From Armillaria gallica (lineage: Eukaryota; Basidiomycota; Agaricomycetes; Agaricales; Physalacriaceae), in contig JBANDB010000020.1 of the NCBI GenBank assembly GCA_037576215.1, positions 1,116,001 to 1,180,000 of the forward strand: a stretch of DNA of 64,000 nt. Direction: 5' to 3'. Shown in pieces: positions 1-12,022 of the stretch. Numbering within the stretch: the stretch's first letter is position 1; the number at the start of each line of letters is the position of its first letter. A program made the translations under genes and the position numbers. The notes under the pieces were generated by a model, which made no database searches, was not told the origin of the DNA, and worked only from the letters and a program-made list of their open reading frames with translations.

Positions 1-120
1 GAATTTCGGGCGTGCCGTAGGTGGGATAACGTAGGAGATGGCGAGGTCAAATACAACGAGGGATGGGTATGATGTCGGAGGATGACGCTAGGCTTCCCGC
101 AGATGATATCAATATCAACG
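1..120 (+). repeat. Dispersed repeat copy at left edge (pairs with 5,205-5,325)
   Basis: The first ~115 bases resemble 5,205-5,325 in the same orientation. Both share a GCACGC/GCGTGC-GTAGGT start, an exact block AATACAACGAGGGATGGG, and then a GAGGATGACG stretch followed by a CTGCAGA/CCGCAGA segment. By eye identity is roughly 75%. Neither copy has an evident coding frame. The spacing would fit two copies of one repeat family or the diverged ends of a larger unit; the sequence does not decide this. The left copy is cut by the window edge. Confidence 0.5.
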
Positions 121-1059
121 TCTCTCACATCCCGCATTTATTCTCGAGTCGCTGAGCATGATTTATGGCCAATAACAAGACACCACCCTGAATAAACGAA
201 GCTGAAGATTTGTTCAACAAATCAGTACTATATAGTGCCCGAGGCGAGGGATGAATAGAACCAAAGCCCGACGAAGGTCTCCGTTTATGATTGAGATACA
301 TCGAATCGGAGCCCAGTCCACTGATAACTCAACATTGTCCTGCCATCTACACTAGGATATGGTGTAATCGCGACACAGCTTACCCTTGGTTCAATTCCCC
401 ATATCTGAATTCGCCCTCGTGCTTACAAGTTTTTGGCTTTGTTGGTCTGCATTTGGCATCAAAGGCAAATCGAATACTTTGTGATTATTTTCTATCATCG
501 AGAGAAACATGGTAGTCGAAAGGGCACAAGGGATGGTGAGCGCAAGGCCCATCGACGGCCGTAATCATTCCCTCATGGTGTGTCCAAATCAAACCGCTGC
601 TAAGAACCTTGCCGCGTCTGTCGATGCCTGATTTCTTGGACATACCTTTATCGCTGTGCATATCCCTTGTTCTTTGTTGTTCTTAAGACTTCATATCCCC
701 GGTTCTGTGTTGATACGGAAATTAGCAGAGCCAAAACGATATACTTGAAAACGACCCGATTTCGGATATGGGGACTTTAATCTACGGTATATCGGAGTTC
801 GATCCTCTGTTACTACCTTGTTGAAATATTGAATTTTTGAACCTCAAGTCCATCCCAAGATTTACGCCCGATCATGTTGCCATAATCACCATTTCTTATG
901 CGAAATCCGAGCATAAATGACTGCGCGAGTTCCGTAAAGCAACGAGCCAAAGGGTGTTTTCTTATATCATTTCCAAAACCACGACGACCCTAGGAAGGGG
1001 ATTACACGAGATGATGAGGCCTGAATGACCAGCAACGACCGGAGCATGGAACCTTTCAT
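121..1059. other. No recognisable gene
   Basis: Short ORFs only, none with a motif I recognise. The stretch is comparatively CpG-rich. A short block near 872-886 (ATGTTGCCATAATCAC) recurs at about 16,389 with some flanking similarity, so part of this interval is repeat-derived. Confidence 0.4.
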
Positions 1060-1077
1060 CGACTAGAATACCATCAT

Positions 1078-1136
1078 GAGTGGTACAATGGTTAGTATAT
1101 TCCTATCTAATTGTGGGTTCGATTCCCACATTCTGA
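1078..1136 (+). repeat. tRNA-like (B-box) fragment inside a repeat
   Basis: At 1,113-1,129 there is a perfect T-arm-like hairpin (GTGGG, TTCGATT, CCCAC), which also matches an RNA polymerase III B box. Upstream TGGTACAATGGTTAGTAT looks like a tRNA D-arm/A box. A full cloverleaf cannot be drawn: the acceptor pairing is poor and the anticodon arm is degenerate. Similar B-box-bearing blocks occur at about 11,511-11,575 and 14,690-14,755 inside copies of a long dispersed repeat. I read this as a tRNA-derived or SINE-like relic, not a tRNA gene. Confidence 0.45.
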
Positions 1137-1139
1137 TCT

Positions 1140-3630
1140 GATTGAAAAAGGTGCGACGAGCGCTCAACTTTCACTTTGTCCATTTTTCGCCGATCTAGGA
1201 TGATATCATTGCAAGGTGGAATCTTAAAGTTGGATCATCTGTCACTCTTAGCTAACGAGCAGGCCTGGGACGTAGCTCGGGTAATATTGCTACAGAGCAT
1301 AAGAATAATACATGTCTACGAAACGCATGTCACGCATCCTTCCTTTAGAATGGAAAAGACGCGATCGACAGCGAAGTGACCAGCGAGTTAGATAACACGA
1401 GACTCCCGAAGCTACGGCCAAACTATGGAATCTGGTATGAAGGATGAAGTTTTGGAACTCGTTAAACTGTGTATTGGTTCAAGGACCTTGAAGACATGCA
1501 TGCTACGGCCATTCAGAGATGGAAACAAACTGAGCAACTGAGCAAAATCTCTTTCCTTCTAAAGGAGAGGGTACGGAAATTCTAGAGTAAGGGAAATGCA
1601 GGCCCCGATTTTGAATGGTATTGGGGGGAGCTCGATGTCCAGAACGAGATCATCCAACGATAAGAGTTGAGCCTTTGGGCGATTCTTACCTGTATCTCGA
1701 AGTCCAAAGCACGCATCGAGTGTATGATGGATCGAAGCCCCAAAATGGGGCGTGTATGAAGAGGGTTGTGTGAGATGGGCGTCTACTAGATTACACCGAT
1801 ATGCATACATCTACAACCCACATACCGTAATATAAGCGCATCAGTCACGAGATATAGAGAGACAAACCTGGATTGTGACGTTAAAAGGTCCCAAAAGAAA
1901 CCCAGTTAATGGAATTCAGAACTTCCCGATATCGACAGACCTCATATCAGCAATCCTTACGACTCAGCCTTCCAATGTCAGGTGCTCTCGAAGATGAAGA
2001 ACAGCAAGAAGAAATCATCCATATTTGTGAGATGGCGGCAATCGAAGGAAAACAGCAGGGTTCTGAAGGCAGAAACGACAGTAACGTTCTGCAGCAAGTT
2101 GATATCAGATACCCGTCGGTAGGAGAGGAAGAGAAAGCAGGTCGACGCGCTGATGAGGGAAGCGAGTGTGCATTCTCGTAACCCAGGTGTAAGGAGATCC
2201 TCGCAATTTTGAGTGTGAAACCACTTGCCGCCTCCGAAGTGTCGTAGGCGTGCTGGTCTCTGAGTATGCCTGAAAGTATGGCATCAAGTTCTTGATCTTC
2301 TCGAGGCAGGCGTGCCATCGAATGGTTTCTCTACTCTCGAGGATGAAAAACGTCGCGATCAGTGATAAGTACTTACTTGGCATTGCTTGACAACGAATTC
2401 TGCACATTCAGCACCCGGAGCCGACCGGATTAAGATGACCTCTATACTGGTCAAACTCGATAGTAGGAGGTCCACGTTCGGATATATGAAGTGATATTTC
2501 TATAAGAAAGACCGTCAGAAAGTGAGCTGTCATAGGAGTGTCATGGTGCCAGCGAACGTTACTTCCGCTAAATATCAAGTCCGCTCTATCTTCGTGGTAC
2601 ATTGTGTAACAAGTTCATGTCGGATTCGTGTTTGCCTGCATGTGCCACAGTTTCTGCCATTTTCCGTTGTTCATGACTTCCGAACCTCGGTCAAGACTGA
2701 TTCCGGGAGCGTAGACGTTTTCCCATGTCGCATTGTCGGCTGTAGTCCTGGTCCCTTCTTTTGAATGTAAAATTTCCAGACCTTCGAGCGAGAGAGGCAA
2801 ACACAGATTTGAAGGAGAGGAAAGGACGAGTTCACTTGCATCGATGATCCTGCTGGATGGAACACTCCGAGATCCTGAAAAGATGCATTTGCCTCATGCC
2901 TCTCCTCTCGGTTTCATTCTTCTAAGCGGTAGACTTCTTCACCTCAACCTTTCCTGCTGGTTGTGGGACATGCAGGATGATTGAGATGGGCTAATCTGAG
3001 TGGGATCCGATCTGGTGCTTGCACTGGCTACTTCGGTGGTCGAAGACCGTTGATTTAGGATATTCCGAAGGCCGCGCGTATGTGTCAGTTGGCAACGTAG
3101 CCAGCAACTGACGACATCTGCACTACCAATCCATCGATGAACTGGTTCAATGTACGTCTTTCGGCAACGTCTCCACTGTGTGGATCCCAAGTTAGTCGCA
3201 ATTGTTCATTCTTTCATAGTGGCCAGAGGCTTACTTTATTTGTATACTCCTGTTCATTTCGAGTATATTGACGTACGCGTCCTGCCGATGACTCCTTCCT
3301 ATCTGCGCAACCGTTGGATCTCCCGTACGGACTGCTCTCATACATTGGGCACTTCGCCGATCCCGATGCCTTCCGCGCACTCTTTCTCTCAGAAAAACGC
3401 ATCCTCCATCACACAGCTCGTCATTTTCTTCGGAGAAACGCCACTGTCACCCTTGGCACCAACCAGAAACGCGAACCAAACATCTTTTCCTTCGATACTG
3501 GGCGCCTAAGTAGGTCCCTTTTCATAATTGTGGACGGATACTCAGACTTCCGTCAACATTCATCGATCATCTTTTACCATGGCCTTCGCGTCCATGATGA
3601 ATGCAAACCTCGATCCAGTGCATAGCGAGT
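1140..3630. other. Unassigned region with short ORFs on both strands
   Basis: Several minus-strand ORF pieces lie between about 1,550 and 3,190, in different frames and interrupted by stops. They could be the exons of a decayed gene, but I recognise no domain. Plus-strand ORFs at 3,150-3,625 are equally anonymous. No function is proposed. Confidence 0.3.
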
Positions 3631-4370
3631 CCCGGTCAGGTCCCTGTAGGATTCTATTCCCCCTGTCTGTAATTATGTGAGTGATCAATAATTTTTGTTC
3701 TACGCATCACACGTGAACCTTATTTTCTTAATAGCTGATGGCTACGTTGAGGGCTCCGACCTTTTTTTTTCCCTAGGAGAGGAGATGCGTTGGATAGGGT
3801 AATCAGGTGAGTGACATGTATATATCTAAATGATCAGTCAAGGCGTCTGTTGAGAATATGGCACTGCCGATGTATCATGAATCACTTAAAGGAGATCGAC
3901 AAGGAGAGAGTACACTGTACTATTGACCTAGTGCCTGGCCTATCTCTTCACAAAATCAATTACATGCGCCAGAACCAACGGGTTCCCCTTTTCGCAGGAC
4001 TTGGGGGAGAAAGGCATACATCTATGTTCATTACATGGGAGATCTCGAGAAGCACTGGAGCGGATTATAAAAACCCATTCCAACATAGAGTAGACTTTTG
4101 GGCAGCAGAGGCGGAAAAGGACGGAGCCGGCTATTGCCGAAGACGCTCTCCTTAAGTTCTACCCATCATCACCAATTGCTCCCGCTGTCCCTCCCTCTCG
4201 CATCTCTGCATTGCTTGGTACGGCCAGATCTTCGGCTACGAATGAAAGTCTTGGATTGGGAGCACCCGTTTTTTGCGGGAGAAACGTGTGGCGTGATTTT
4301 CTGATTAACAGTCTTGATGCTAATAGTAGCCGACTCTCAGATCGTTCAATCAAATCTGTGTTTCCTCGTG
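3631..4370 (+). repeat. Copy 1 of the long dispersed repeat (family R1), CpG-retaining
   Basis: This segment aligns by eye with 14,960-15,490, with 11,790-12,010 and, at its end, with 10,020-10,320. Shared landmarks are GGATTCTATTCCCCCTGTCTG, GCTGATGGCTACGT, GGTGAGTGACA followed by TATATATC, TTGAGAATATGG, GGCCTATCT, TTACATGGGA, GGAAAAGGACGGAGCC, and the closing CTTGGATTGGG and CTTGATGCTAATAGT blocks. This copy keeps many CG dinucleotides where the others show TG or CA. It contains no convincing protein. Confidence 0.6.
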
Positions 4371-5204
4371 CTCATGGATAGTAGGACGATCAGATCGATC
4401 AATGATGGCAACAATTCGACGCCCTGAGTGATGTCACTGAGAATGAACAAAGGGAGACTAAAAGGGAGCGCCACGGAGTACTAGTGCTAGGTTGTTTTCT
4501 GTAGATATTCTGCCCCCTTTTTCAGCGTCCGTCCAATGTTCCTAATTATCTATCCTTTCAGAAGTCTCTTGTGCTCTAGTAGTAGATCTAAGGAAGCGCG
4601 CATTTCCAATATTGTAAACCGACCCCACCTCGTTGCCAAGGAGAGCACTACTCTCAGCAATCTATCATCACTACGCTCGATACCGTTTCAGGTGGACGTA
4701 CGATGGGAGGATAGTCTGGCTTGTGGTGCTCATCGATCTGCGAGTGTGTTCAATCTGATTTTGTGTGCCGCAGTTGGTGAGTCGCCAGTGTTGCTTTGTG
4801 ATCCTCCATCAGAGGTTCACATTTCAAATTTATATAAGATAGTGTCGACTATCGTTTCCTCGTTCCCGTTTTCTATGCAAATATCTTTCAGTTCCGACGC
4901 AGGGGTGCCCGGCCCACATGTGTTCTCCCGTCTTGTTCACTGTCCCTCAGTGGTATGTTTCCAGCTTCATCCGCTCTGCCATAAACATCCGCCCTCGTTT
5001 CTCTCCCTTAATGGGCATGCCATGGGCTCAGCCACCCAGCCCATTCTATCTTTCTCATAGTCATCAGTGATTGTCCAGGGTCCTCGCTCCATGCGATATC
5101 CCGATGACATAACCCCTTCACACTGCGGCCGAAGCACTGTGTCACGTCTATCAGCAGATTTTATGGTCATTTTGCCGTACCCTAACTCCCACTTACCCTG
5201 TTGG
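4371..5204. other. Unassigned; one 174-codon plus-strand ORF of doubtful status
   Basis: An open frame runs from 4,536 to 5,060 on the plus strand. It has no recognisable domain, and its serine- and leucine-rich composition could arise by chance in this kind of sequence. I do not call it a gene. Confidence 0.25.
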
Positions 5205-5325
5205 CGTTTTGGGCACGCTGTAGGTCGGATGACATAGTGGCTGGCCAGGTGAAATACAACGAGGGATGGGAATGGCGTCAGAGGATGACGTGAAGCTGCC
5301 TGCAGACGTCATCGATGTATCTTGG
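5205..5325 (+). repeat. Second copy of the left-edge repeat
   Basis: It shares the exact 18-mer AATACAACGAGGGATGGG and the surrounding GTAGGT and GAGGATGACG landmarks with positions 1-120, in the same orientation and about 5.2 kb away. No coding potential is apparent. Confidence 0.5.
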
Positions 5326-6515
5326 TAAAATGAAAAGATTACGTCTCATCAATACATGTTGAGATGCGGGATGCCGTGACCTCTTGCATTTGACGCGTGA
5401 TTCAGAGGTATGCCCCATCTGCTGTGTTGTCCATTCTCGTCACTCGAAGAGATTGTCCTGGGCTTACTTCTGTCGCCAGGAACGCATCAAAAGCTGTTGC
5501 GGGTGATGCCTTGCTTTCCTTTGCTTAAGAATTCTTGTATCGTCTCTAAAGCTAATAAGATGTCCTTAGGTACGTTTCTCTCGTGTCTTCGTAGAATTTG
5601 TCCAATTAACCTGCGATTTTCATTGGCGTCGTTACTCGCAGCTAAGACTCGCCAATAGGTTATCATAATCTATGCATGGAACACATATTTGTCGATGACC
5701 CTGTTATTGACAAATCAGCATTTGTAGTGATATCGTTTGGAGAGCATGTGGGTCTATGGTTTATGCTACCTCCATTGTTAGCAGAGCTCACACTACTAAG
5801 TCTGTCCTCTGCTCTGGCCAGTTCCCTTAGGCAGATCAACAGGCTTGCCTCCTCCAGGAGTACTAGAAGCTGCGGAAGTGTTGGTCTGCTTTGCGTAAGA
5901 GGCGCATCTGTGACCCGTCTATGATGTCAGCTTGTCTTTCAGGCAGTGTAGAGTACACATACCCTGAGTCGTAGTCTGCTAAACTCCTAGCAAAAATGTA
6001 GTCGAAGAAGGGAGGCGTAATCGAATATGTTGCAAACCTCAATAGTCCCCTATAAATGTTACCATGAGGATGGATGTGGAAACAAGAAATGAGAAGAATA
6101 CACACCTGTGATATTGGAAGTCTTCATAAGAAAAGTGCATGCTGGGAGTGGTGTTGCTATGGTTTAGCTTGAATCAGAGTGTCAGTTCTTATACATTTCT
6201 TGCTAACACTTCCATTTCCAATTTCCGAGGTGCATGATAGCTCAATAAGTTTCAACAGTCCATCTTCGTGAGTGAATAGACTATGACAAATACCATGGGC
6301 GGCTAATTGAAATTTGAAAGAGACATTCATCAGAAAATCATCGACCCTCGCTTGCCCGCTGAATGCAAGGAATGTCAGATTTCTATCATGCTATTGTTTG
6401 TCTCTGGAGATATACAAGTGCCTTACATTAAAGCAAAAGCAAGCTGTACTCGTTGATGGGAGGGTGGTAACTTTTCATTGTTTAATACCCCTGGTTTATG
6501 GTCAATAACGAAGAA
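5326..6515. other. No recognisable gene
   Basis: Only short ORFs of 60-82 codons without known motifs are seen on either strand. Nothing regulatory stands out. The right end abuts the inverted-repeat element that starts near 6,516. Confidence 0.4.
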
Positions 6516-6529
6516 ACCTGACCCATTGG

Positions 6530-6609
6530 TCTCAAGACAGATGGACCAAAATCATTTCCGACTTAAGATGGCTCAGGATGTCTTGAGATGTAAAATAATG
6601 GATATTACT
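6530..6609 (+). repeat. Left terminal inverted repeat of the TTAAGAC element
   Basis: Eighty bases pair in inverted orientation with 9,828-9,907. There are about 12 mismatches and no gaps, and most mismatches are transitions. The repeat itself contains two CTTGAG/CTTAAG motifs, so the internal motif array starts within the terminus. Confidence 0.75.
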
Positions 6610-8409
6610 ACAGATATACAATTACAATACCTAATTTGAAGCCATCTTGAGCTTACTCGGAGACATCTTGGTTTTGGAGACATCTTGAGCTGAGAGATGG
6701 CTCAAAGTGCAACTCTCACTATTCATTTGTGTCTATTGAAAAATTTTCAGTTATAGCATCCAAGGCATCAAGGAAGATGTATTAACGTACCGCTGACGCT
6801 TAGATGCCGGCTTCTCCCACTGGTCTTCAATCAACCAGAACTGTGGGACTGCCAGAACTCGGAGTATTTCCTCTACTCTGAGTGTCACGTGGCCATCGGC
6901 TCTCCTCGGCAGCCAGTCACCCCATCACGCATTGCGCAATTTATCATTTAAATAATAACGGATTTCATTATACATAATATTGCAACTAACAACCAATATT
7001 TATCAAGATATCTTAAGACCACACAGTTCAAGCCGTTTGAATGAATAAGACATAAGTACAGTCTCTAGTCCGTCTGAAGACCGCCTCACCTCATTGTGCA
7101 ATCGGTGAGCAGGTCACTTAAGACACTAATCAACTTATCTAAAGACACACCACACTGAACTTGAAAATGCAATGTTAGAGGGTACGACAGAATTAAAGAT
7201 ACTGATGTGCTGTTGTCAAGCTAAGTGTAGATACACACTCATGTCCCTGTCTTAAGACAACACATCCGTGGTGGATCGCATAAGCTTATTAAACCCAAAC
7301 CGTCAAGCATCTTAACATACCAGCCCTCTTGTACAATGCAAGGCTTAGTGACAGTCTGGGAAAGCACAAAAAAGAGGACGATTGTGTTCTCCATCTGAGG
7401 ATGTCAGCTAGTGTGAAATAAGTAAAGACCAATTGGATTCAATGCTATACAGGCCTCTCTGTGTCATTATCAAAGGTGGGAGTAGCCAAATGCAAGCCTT
7501 AAGAGACTATATCTGCCATGTGTCAAAGTTCACACCCTCTGAGCCAAGAGACTCTTACAGACCTATCTTAAGACTAGCTAGATGTGAAGATACTATGACA
7601 TACTGTCTTCAGACCAAAACACTTGTTGTTCACTGCATGCATACAAAATTAACAGTAATAAATGCAGCGAGCTGAAAAGCAATGACTTAAGATGGCCAGC
7701 ATCTAATAGAGGAGTGTATAGTGTTATTCCAACTTCCACATCTTAAGACTGACCTCACATCGGAGACGACTTGAGATGCTTTCTTCTTGCAGTCTTGAGA
7801 TGCGGGTACTTGTGGTGTTCCATCTTCAGACTCAGCCTTGCAAATTGCGCGATCCCAACATATCTTAAGACACCCCAATAGAATATTCAAGAGATTCAAT
7901 ATAATATTTACATTTGTACTGCACATATTTGCCATAGAAGGCATATGCTACATATCAATGAACTATTCCTATGTTTGACAATGCAGTTCAATCAGGATGA
8001 GCCTGCAAGAATTCTAAGGTTTCGTTACCTACAAGAGTCACCATCATGAAGAAAACCAGCCCACCATGGCGAACAATACATTGTTTGAGGAAAGCGCAAG
8101 GCGCCGCTTCAATTCCACATGCAAGACTGTCAGTGGGTTTCCAGAGGAGGGCTAGTGGACCCTCTTATGTGCACCATGGAGGTAGCAGGAAATATGTCCA
8201 GGACCTACAGATCACAATCGTTAGCAAAGCTAGCAGGCAACAAATGCATGTCAAATGCACCCAACACACCCAGAAAGCAGCCAGACGCCCTGCATTGGAC
8301 CCAGGGGTGATTCCGTGCACAAGGGGCCTGGCTGCTTTCTAGGAGCACATGGTGCACTCGAGAAAGGCAACATGAGGGGGCTTATAAGCAAGGACAGAGG
8401 TGTTCAACA

Positions 8410-8620
8410 TCACAGTGAGAACTGATGCTGCCCTGAAGGGCACACAAGAAGAAATTGAAGCAGCCGTGCAGCCAGCCAACTGTGGAAATGGTTGGATATT
8501 GAGTTGAATGATGCCCAAGACACGTAGAAAGAGATTCAAGCACCAGTGAAGCCAGCCAACAGTGAGAACAGTTGGAACAGCAGTGGCACTAGTCCTGGGG
8601 TGGAGCTGAGCAGCAGTGGT
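8410..8620 (+). repeat. Short imperfect tandem repeat
   Basis: Two neighbouring units of roughly 90-100 bp share GAAGAAATTGAAGCA/GAGATTCAAGCA, then CAGTGAAGCCAGCCAAC or CAGCCAGCCAACTGT, then a GTTGGA block. They lie inside the TIR element and have no evident function. Confidence 0.4.
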
Positions 8621-9129
8621 AACTGCTGATGTAGCTCAAGAGAATGGAAAAGGGTGTGTGAGGGTTTGCTGTAAATGTTCGATCAGAGATCGAAATATTT
8701 ATTGATTGTAATCATGTGATAATCCACATGACATGCTTGGACACGTCTGAAGATGGTTGCAGATAGAACACTCGTGTCTCAAGATGATATGGTGCTTCAA
8801 CAGAGCCAGCTGAAGATGTAAAAGATTGTGCAGTATAAAGATGGGTGCAGTTTGTCTGAAGACTGATGTAATGACATAATATAAATAATTGGAAATATAT
8901 TATTATTTTAATATTGCAGCTGTGACAGACTGTCACAATGATGTCAGTCAGAGAGGTCCAACATCACATGACACTCAGAGTTCCAGTAATGGACGATCTC
9001 ACCAATCAAGGGTCCTCGTTTGCCTCCGCTTCGAGTCTGCAACCCACTTGGTGGTTGATTGTGAGAAGATCATCGTGGCTGCTCATTGACTGGGGCTAAG
9101 ACCCAATGTGCACATTTTGATTGTACTTT

Positions 9130-9560
9130 GGGCTTGGGGCTCTTAGCTGGTGAAGGCGGTGGTGATGGAGAAGCCACCCTATGAGGAGAAAGCAAAGGCA
9201 GTGGCCACGATCTATGAGGAGACAGCAGAGCAGGAGGAGATGGCGGAGGAGCAGGAGGCAATTGACCAGGACACAGAGATGGAGATGGCATTGGACACAG
9301 TGGTGCAGGCAGAGGCATTGGAGATGGGGGAGGAGGTGGAGACGGTGTTTGATGAGGGATAGATGGAGGTGGAGAAGGTGATTGACGAGGTAGAGGAGGT
9401 GGAGCAGGCATTTGACGAGGTAGACATGGATGCGTTGGACAAAGCAGTGGAGGTGGAGGTGTTGGATGTGGGAGAGGAGGTGGAGAAGGTGTTTGACAAG
9501 GGGTGTCAATGAACGATGAGGCAATTTCACAGGAGGTGGAGGTGAATGCTTGAGGAATGC
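9130..9560 (+). repeat. Purine-rich G/A minisatellite
   Basis: The plus strand is almost wholly G, A and T, built from degenerate units like GAGGTGGAGAAGGTG followed by TTTGATGAGG or TTTGACGAGG. Open frames on both strands here (proline/serine-rich on the minus strand, glutamate-rich on the plus) follow from the composition and are not called as genes. Confidence 0.65.
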
Positions 9561-9827
9561 AAACAGAGTTTCAACCCCTACACTAGAATGCTTCTTGAGA
9601 CACTCAGCCAGGAGAATGATCTGCACATGCCCCATATCTTTTGGTTCGCATGTCAGTGATTGGACAGTTCCTTCCGTGGTTTACCTAAAGATGATACAGC
9701 CCAGTTCAAGTATTTTCAACCAAAGAATCTGGAGATGGCTTAAGTCAGTGATCTTGTCTTGCACTGTCTTGTCTTCGAGACCATCTAGAGACATCTTCGT
9801 GTAGTAAACCATATTGTGTATTTCTAG

Positions 9828-9907
9828 AGTAATGTGTATTATTTTACATCTCAAGACATCTTGAGTGGTCTTGAGTCAAAAATGATTTTGGTCAGTCTGT
9901 CTTGAGA
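9828..9907 (-). repeat. Right terminal inverted repeat of the TTAAGAC element
   Basis: This is the inverted partner of 6,530-6,609. It ends in GGTCAGTCTGTCTTGAGA, the complement of the left end's opening. The bases outside (AGGATCAGTAAGGT) show partial further similarity to the left flank, so the true terminus may lie up to 14 bp further out. Confidence 0.75.
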
Positions 9908-9921
9908 AGGATCAGTAAGGT

Positions 9922-10019
9922 CCTTGGGAAGACAGGATAACAGCATCTCTTCAGCCACTTTGTTTATTGATGATGCTGAACCAAAACCTCAAGTAGAAGA
10001 AAGTATTGGTTGAACGAAT
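9922..10019. other. Short spacer
   Basis: Nothing recognisable lies between the TIR element and the next copy of repeat family R1. Confidence 0.4.
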
Positions 10020-10330
10020 ATCGGACTGAGCCAGGTATTGCCGAAAGTGCTCTCCTTTTGCCATCATCACTGCCATTACTTTGTAGGACTCTTGTTGTCC
10101 CTTCCTCCTAGTTTGCCTCATATCTATTTCATCGCTTCTTTAAAATAATGTCTCAACTGCTCCTTGCTCTCCTCCCATTTGATTTCTCCCCATGAATGCA
10201 GCTTGAAGCTCTTGGATTGGGGGTATCTTTTTGTTTGGGGAAACATATGTGGCAGTTGTTTTACTTGCTAGTCTTGATACTGATGGTTACTGACTTTCAG
10301 ACTGTCTAATGTCTGAAAGGCTCTTTGCCT
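10020..10330 (+). repeat. Partial copy of repeat family R1 (3' part)
   Basis: It matches 4,130-4,360: TTGCCGAAAGTGCTCTCCTT, then CATCATCAC, CTTGGATTGGG, GGGAAACATATGTGGC, and the CTTGATACTGATGGTTACTGA tail. CG in copy 1 is often TG or CA here, for example ACGTGTGGCGTG against ATATGTGGCAGT. That pattern is consistent with decay of methylated CpG. Confidence 0.55.
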
Positions 10331-11249
10331 CTTTATTTCTGTTTGTTCTCAAACCATGACTAATTGTGGCATTGACTGGATCTTCAAAAATTTTCACCAG
10401 TGAGTGAATGGCAATCCATGTTGAGGGTCACATAGTATCCATTCTTTTATGGTATGCAGGCTACTCCTTTCTCAGTACTATTATCTGACTGACCCTTGAC
10501 ATGGCTCTTTTGACTAGTATTCCTTTCAAGGCACTGCATTGAGGAGAAGAGCCTGTCTATTTTTGATATTGCGATGATGGCTGCCCAGGCGATCACCATG
10601 ATAAGACTGGTTATGACTTGATGAAGGATGAGAGGGCTGGATCTACAGTCTGTAGTGAGTCCTTGAACCATGCTTTGCATGACACTGTAGCTAAAGGCCA
10701 TTAACAGATTGAATTGGAAGTCACTCATCAAGAGGAACTTACAGGTGAGTCACTACATTGTGTATGTAGGATCTTTTCTCTCACTGAGATTTTCGATTCA
10801 AGAATTGCTTAACCACCCCGGTGTCTTTATCCTGGGTACAGGTGATCAGGTGATGTGAACTCCAACATATTATACCAGCTGCGAGCGTTTCATGATGGGG
10901 CTTCCAGCAAGTAAGAGGCATTCATCGTCGCCATTGTGAAATCTTCAGCATCAACCAACAACATCCATACCTGATGATGCCACACATTGATCTGCCTGAT
11001 ACCTATTTCCTGCCTAAACATGCTCTATGTCCACCACATCATTATCCCCAGCGGTCATTCCAGATAATGTGTGCACCATCATTTTAATTCCCTCCTTCTC
11101 TCTGTTGCTTATCTGCACTTTGCCTGTGTCTGGCAGGGGTGACGGAGCCGAGTTTAAGCTACACGCTGTGGAAGCAAGACTTGACATGGGATGGTTGTAG
11201 GTAACATAGGGATGACCTCGACAGGGGACAAAAAGATGGCATGTCAAGT
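10331..11249. other. No recognisable gene
   Basis: Short anonymous ORFs only. The sequence has a mixed, repeat-like character, but I could not pair it convincingly with another part of the window. Confidence 0.3.
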
Positions 11250-12014
11250 ACGATGAGGAAGAAATAGATGGCCATCCTGAGATTTGAGATAGAGTATCCC
11301 CATGACATGACTACCAAGCAGTCAATGTTTCATTGTACCGTGCCATATCACCTTGGCTGGAATTCCTGGAAGTTACTTTTCATGGTTCGAATACCCTTCA
11401 TGATCAACCTTTCCTTCCTTGGAGCTGATATTGTCTTTGAAAGGAAGACTGACAGTTGGTTGGTAAGGCATGTAAATTAGTAGGTTGATGTTCAGATAAG
11501 GAGTAAAGGTTAACATTACCGAGCCTAGTATATAGGATAACCTTCATGGGTTCAAATGCCCAGATCCGGATCAACAAATCAAAAAAAAGTTTTCTTTTGT
11601 TCTATTCATTTCCTCAAAAGTTCCATTCAGATACGCAAACTCTGTATGGTTAGTATGTTCATCTTTGCCATACCTTGGAAATATATGTGTGTGCCTTGAA
11701 AGACGACCACAATTTATGTATCTCAAGGTCCCTTTTTGAGGTCACCTCTGTGTGCCTAGTTTATGTAGCAGGTAACATCATCCATCTTCCAGCAGCTCAG
11801 GGTTCCATTCCCTCTGCCTGTCATTGTATTCTTGTGAGCACCATTTTTGTTCCAAGCACTATGATAGCATATCACCTTCTTTCTCTGCTTGTATAGTAGT
11901 CAATGGAAGCTATTGAAGTTATGTCTTCCCTACATGGAAGGATGCGCTGGACAGATGAGTGACATGAATATATCCTAATGCTCAGTTGAATTGACCATTG
12001 AAAATAGGGCACAT
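11250..12014 (+). repeat. Copy of repeat family R1, interrupted on its right
   Basis: This segment shares several blocks with 14,590-15,200. They are a GATGGCCATC/GACAGCCATC start, GGTTAACATTACCG, a B-box-like block, GTGTGCCTAGTTTATG, a GGGTTCCATTCCCTCTG block, GAGTGACATGAATATAT and finally ACCATTGAAAATAGGG. The family resemblance stops at about 12,014-12,022, where a 2.43-kb block begins that has its own inverted termini. Confidence 0.55.
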
Positions 12015-12022
12015 AGAATTCT

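Larger units (their letters stand above)
6516..9921. mobile_element. Non-autonomous TIR element rich in TCTTAAGAC palindromes
   Basis: The two ends are inverted repeats. Positions 6,530-6,609 match the reverse complement of 9,828-9,907 at about 68 of 80 positions by hand count, including GACCAAAATCATTT and GATGTCTTGAGATG. Weaker similarity continues out to about 6,516 and 9,921. The interior carries many copies of a palindromic motif (TCTTAAGAC, with TCTTGAGAT and TCTTCAGAC variants), for example near 7,011, 7,247, 7,565, 7,740, 7,793, 7,822 and 7,862. No transposase frame is visible, so movement would need a partner elsewhere. No clean target-site duplication was found, so the outer limits are approximate. 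Related segments occur at 17.9-19.1, 26.1-26.6, 54.3-54.7 and 58.6-59.6 kb. Confidence 0.7.

Noticed and set aside
1078..1136. A functional tRNA gene
   Set aside because: Only the T-arm and a D-arm-like piece are present. The acceptor stem and anticodon arm do not fold, and similar pieces recur inside repeats.
9070..9640. Proline-rich and glutamate-rich ORFs on opposite strands
   Set aside because: Both are produced by the G/A-rich minisatellite and have no start or domain support.
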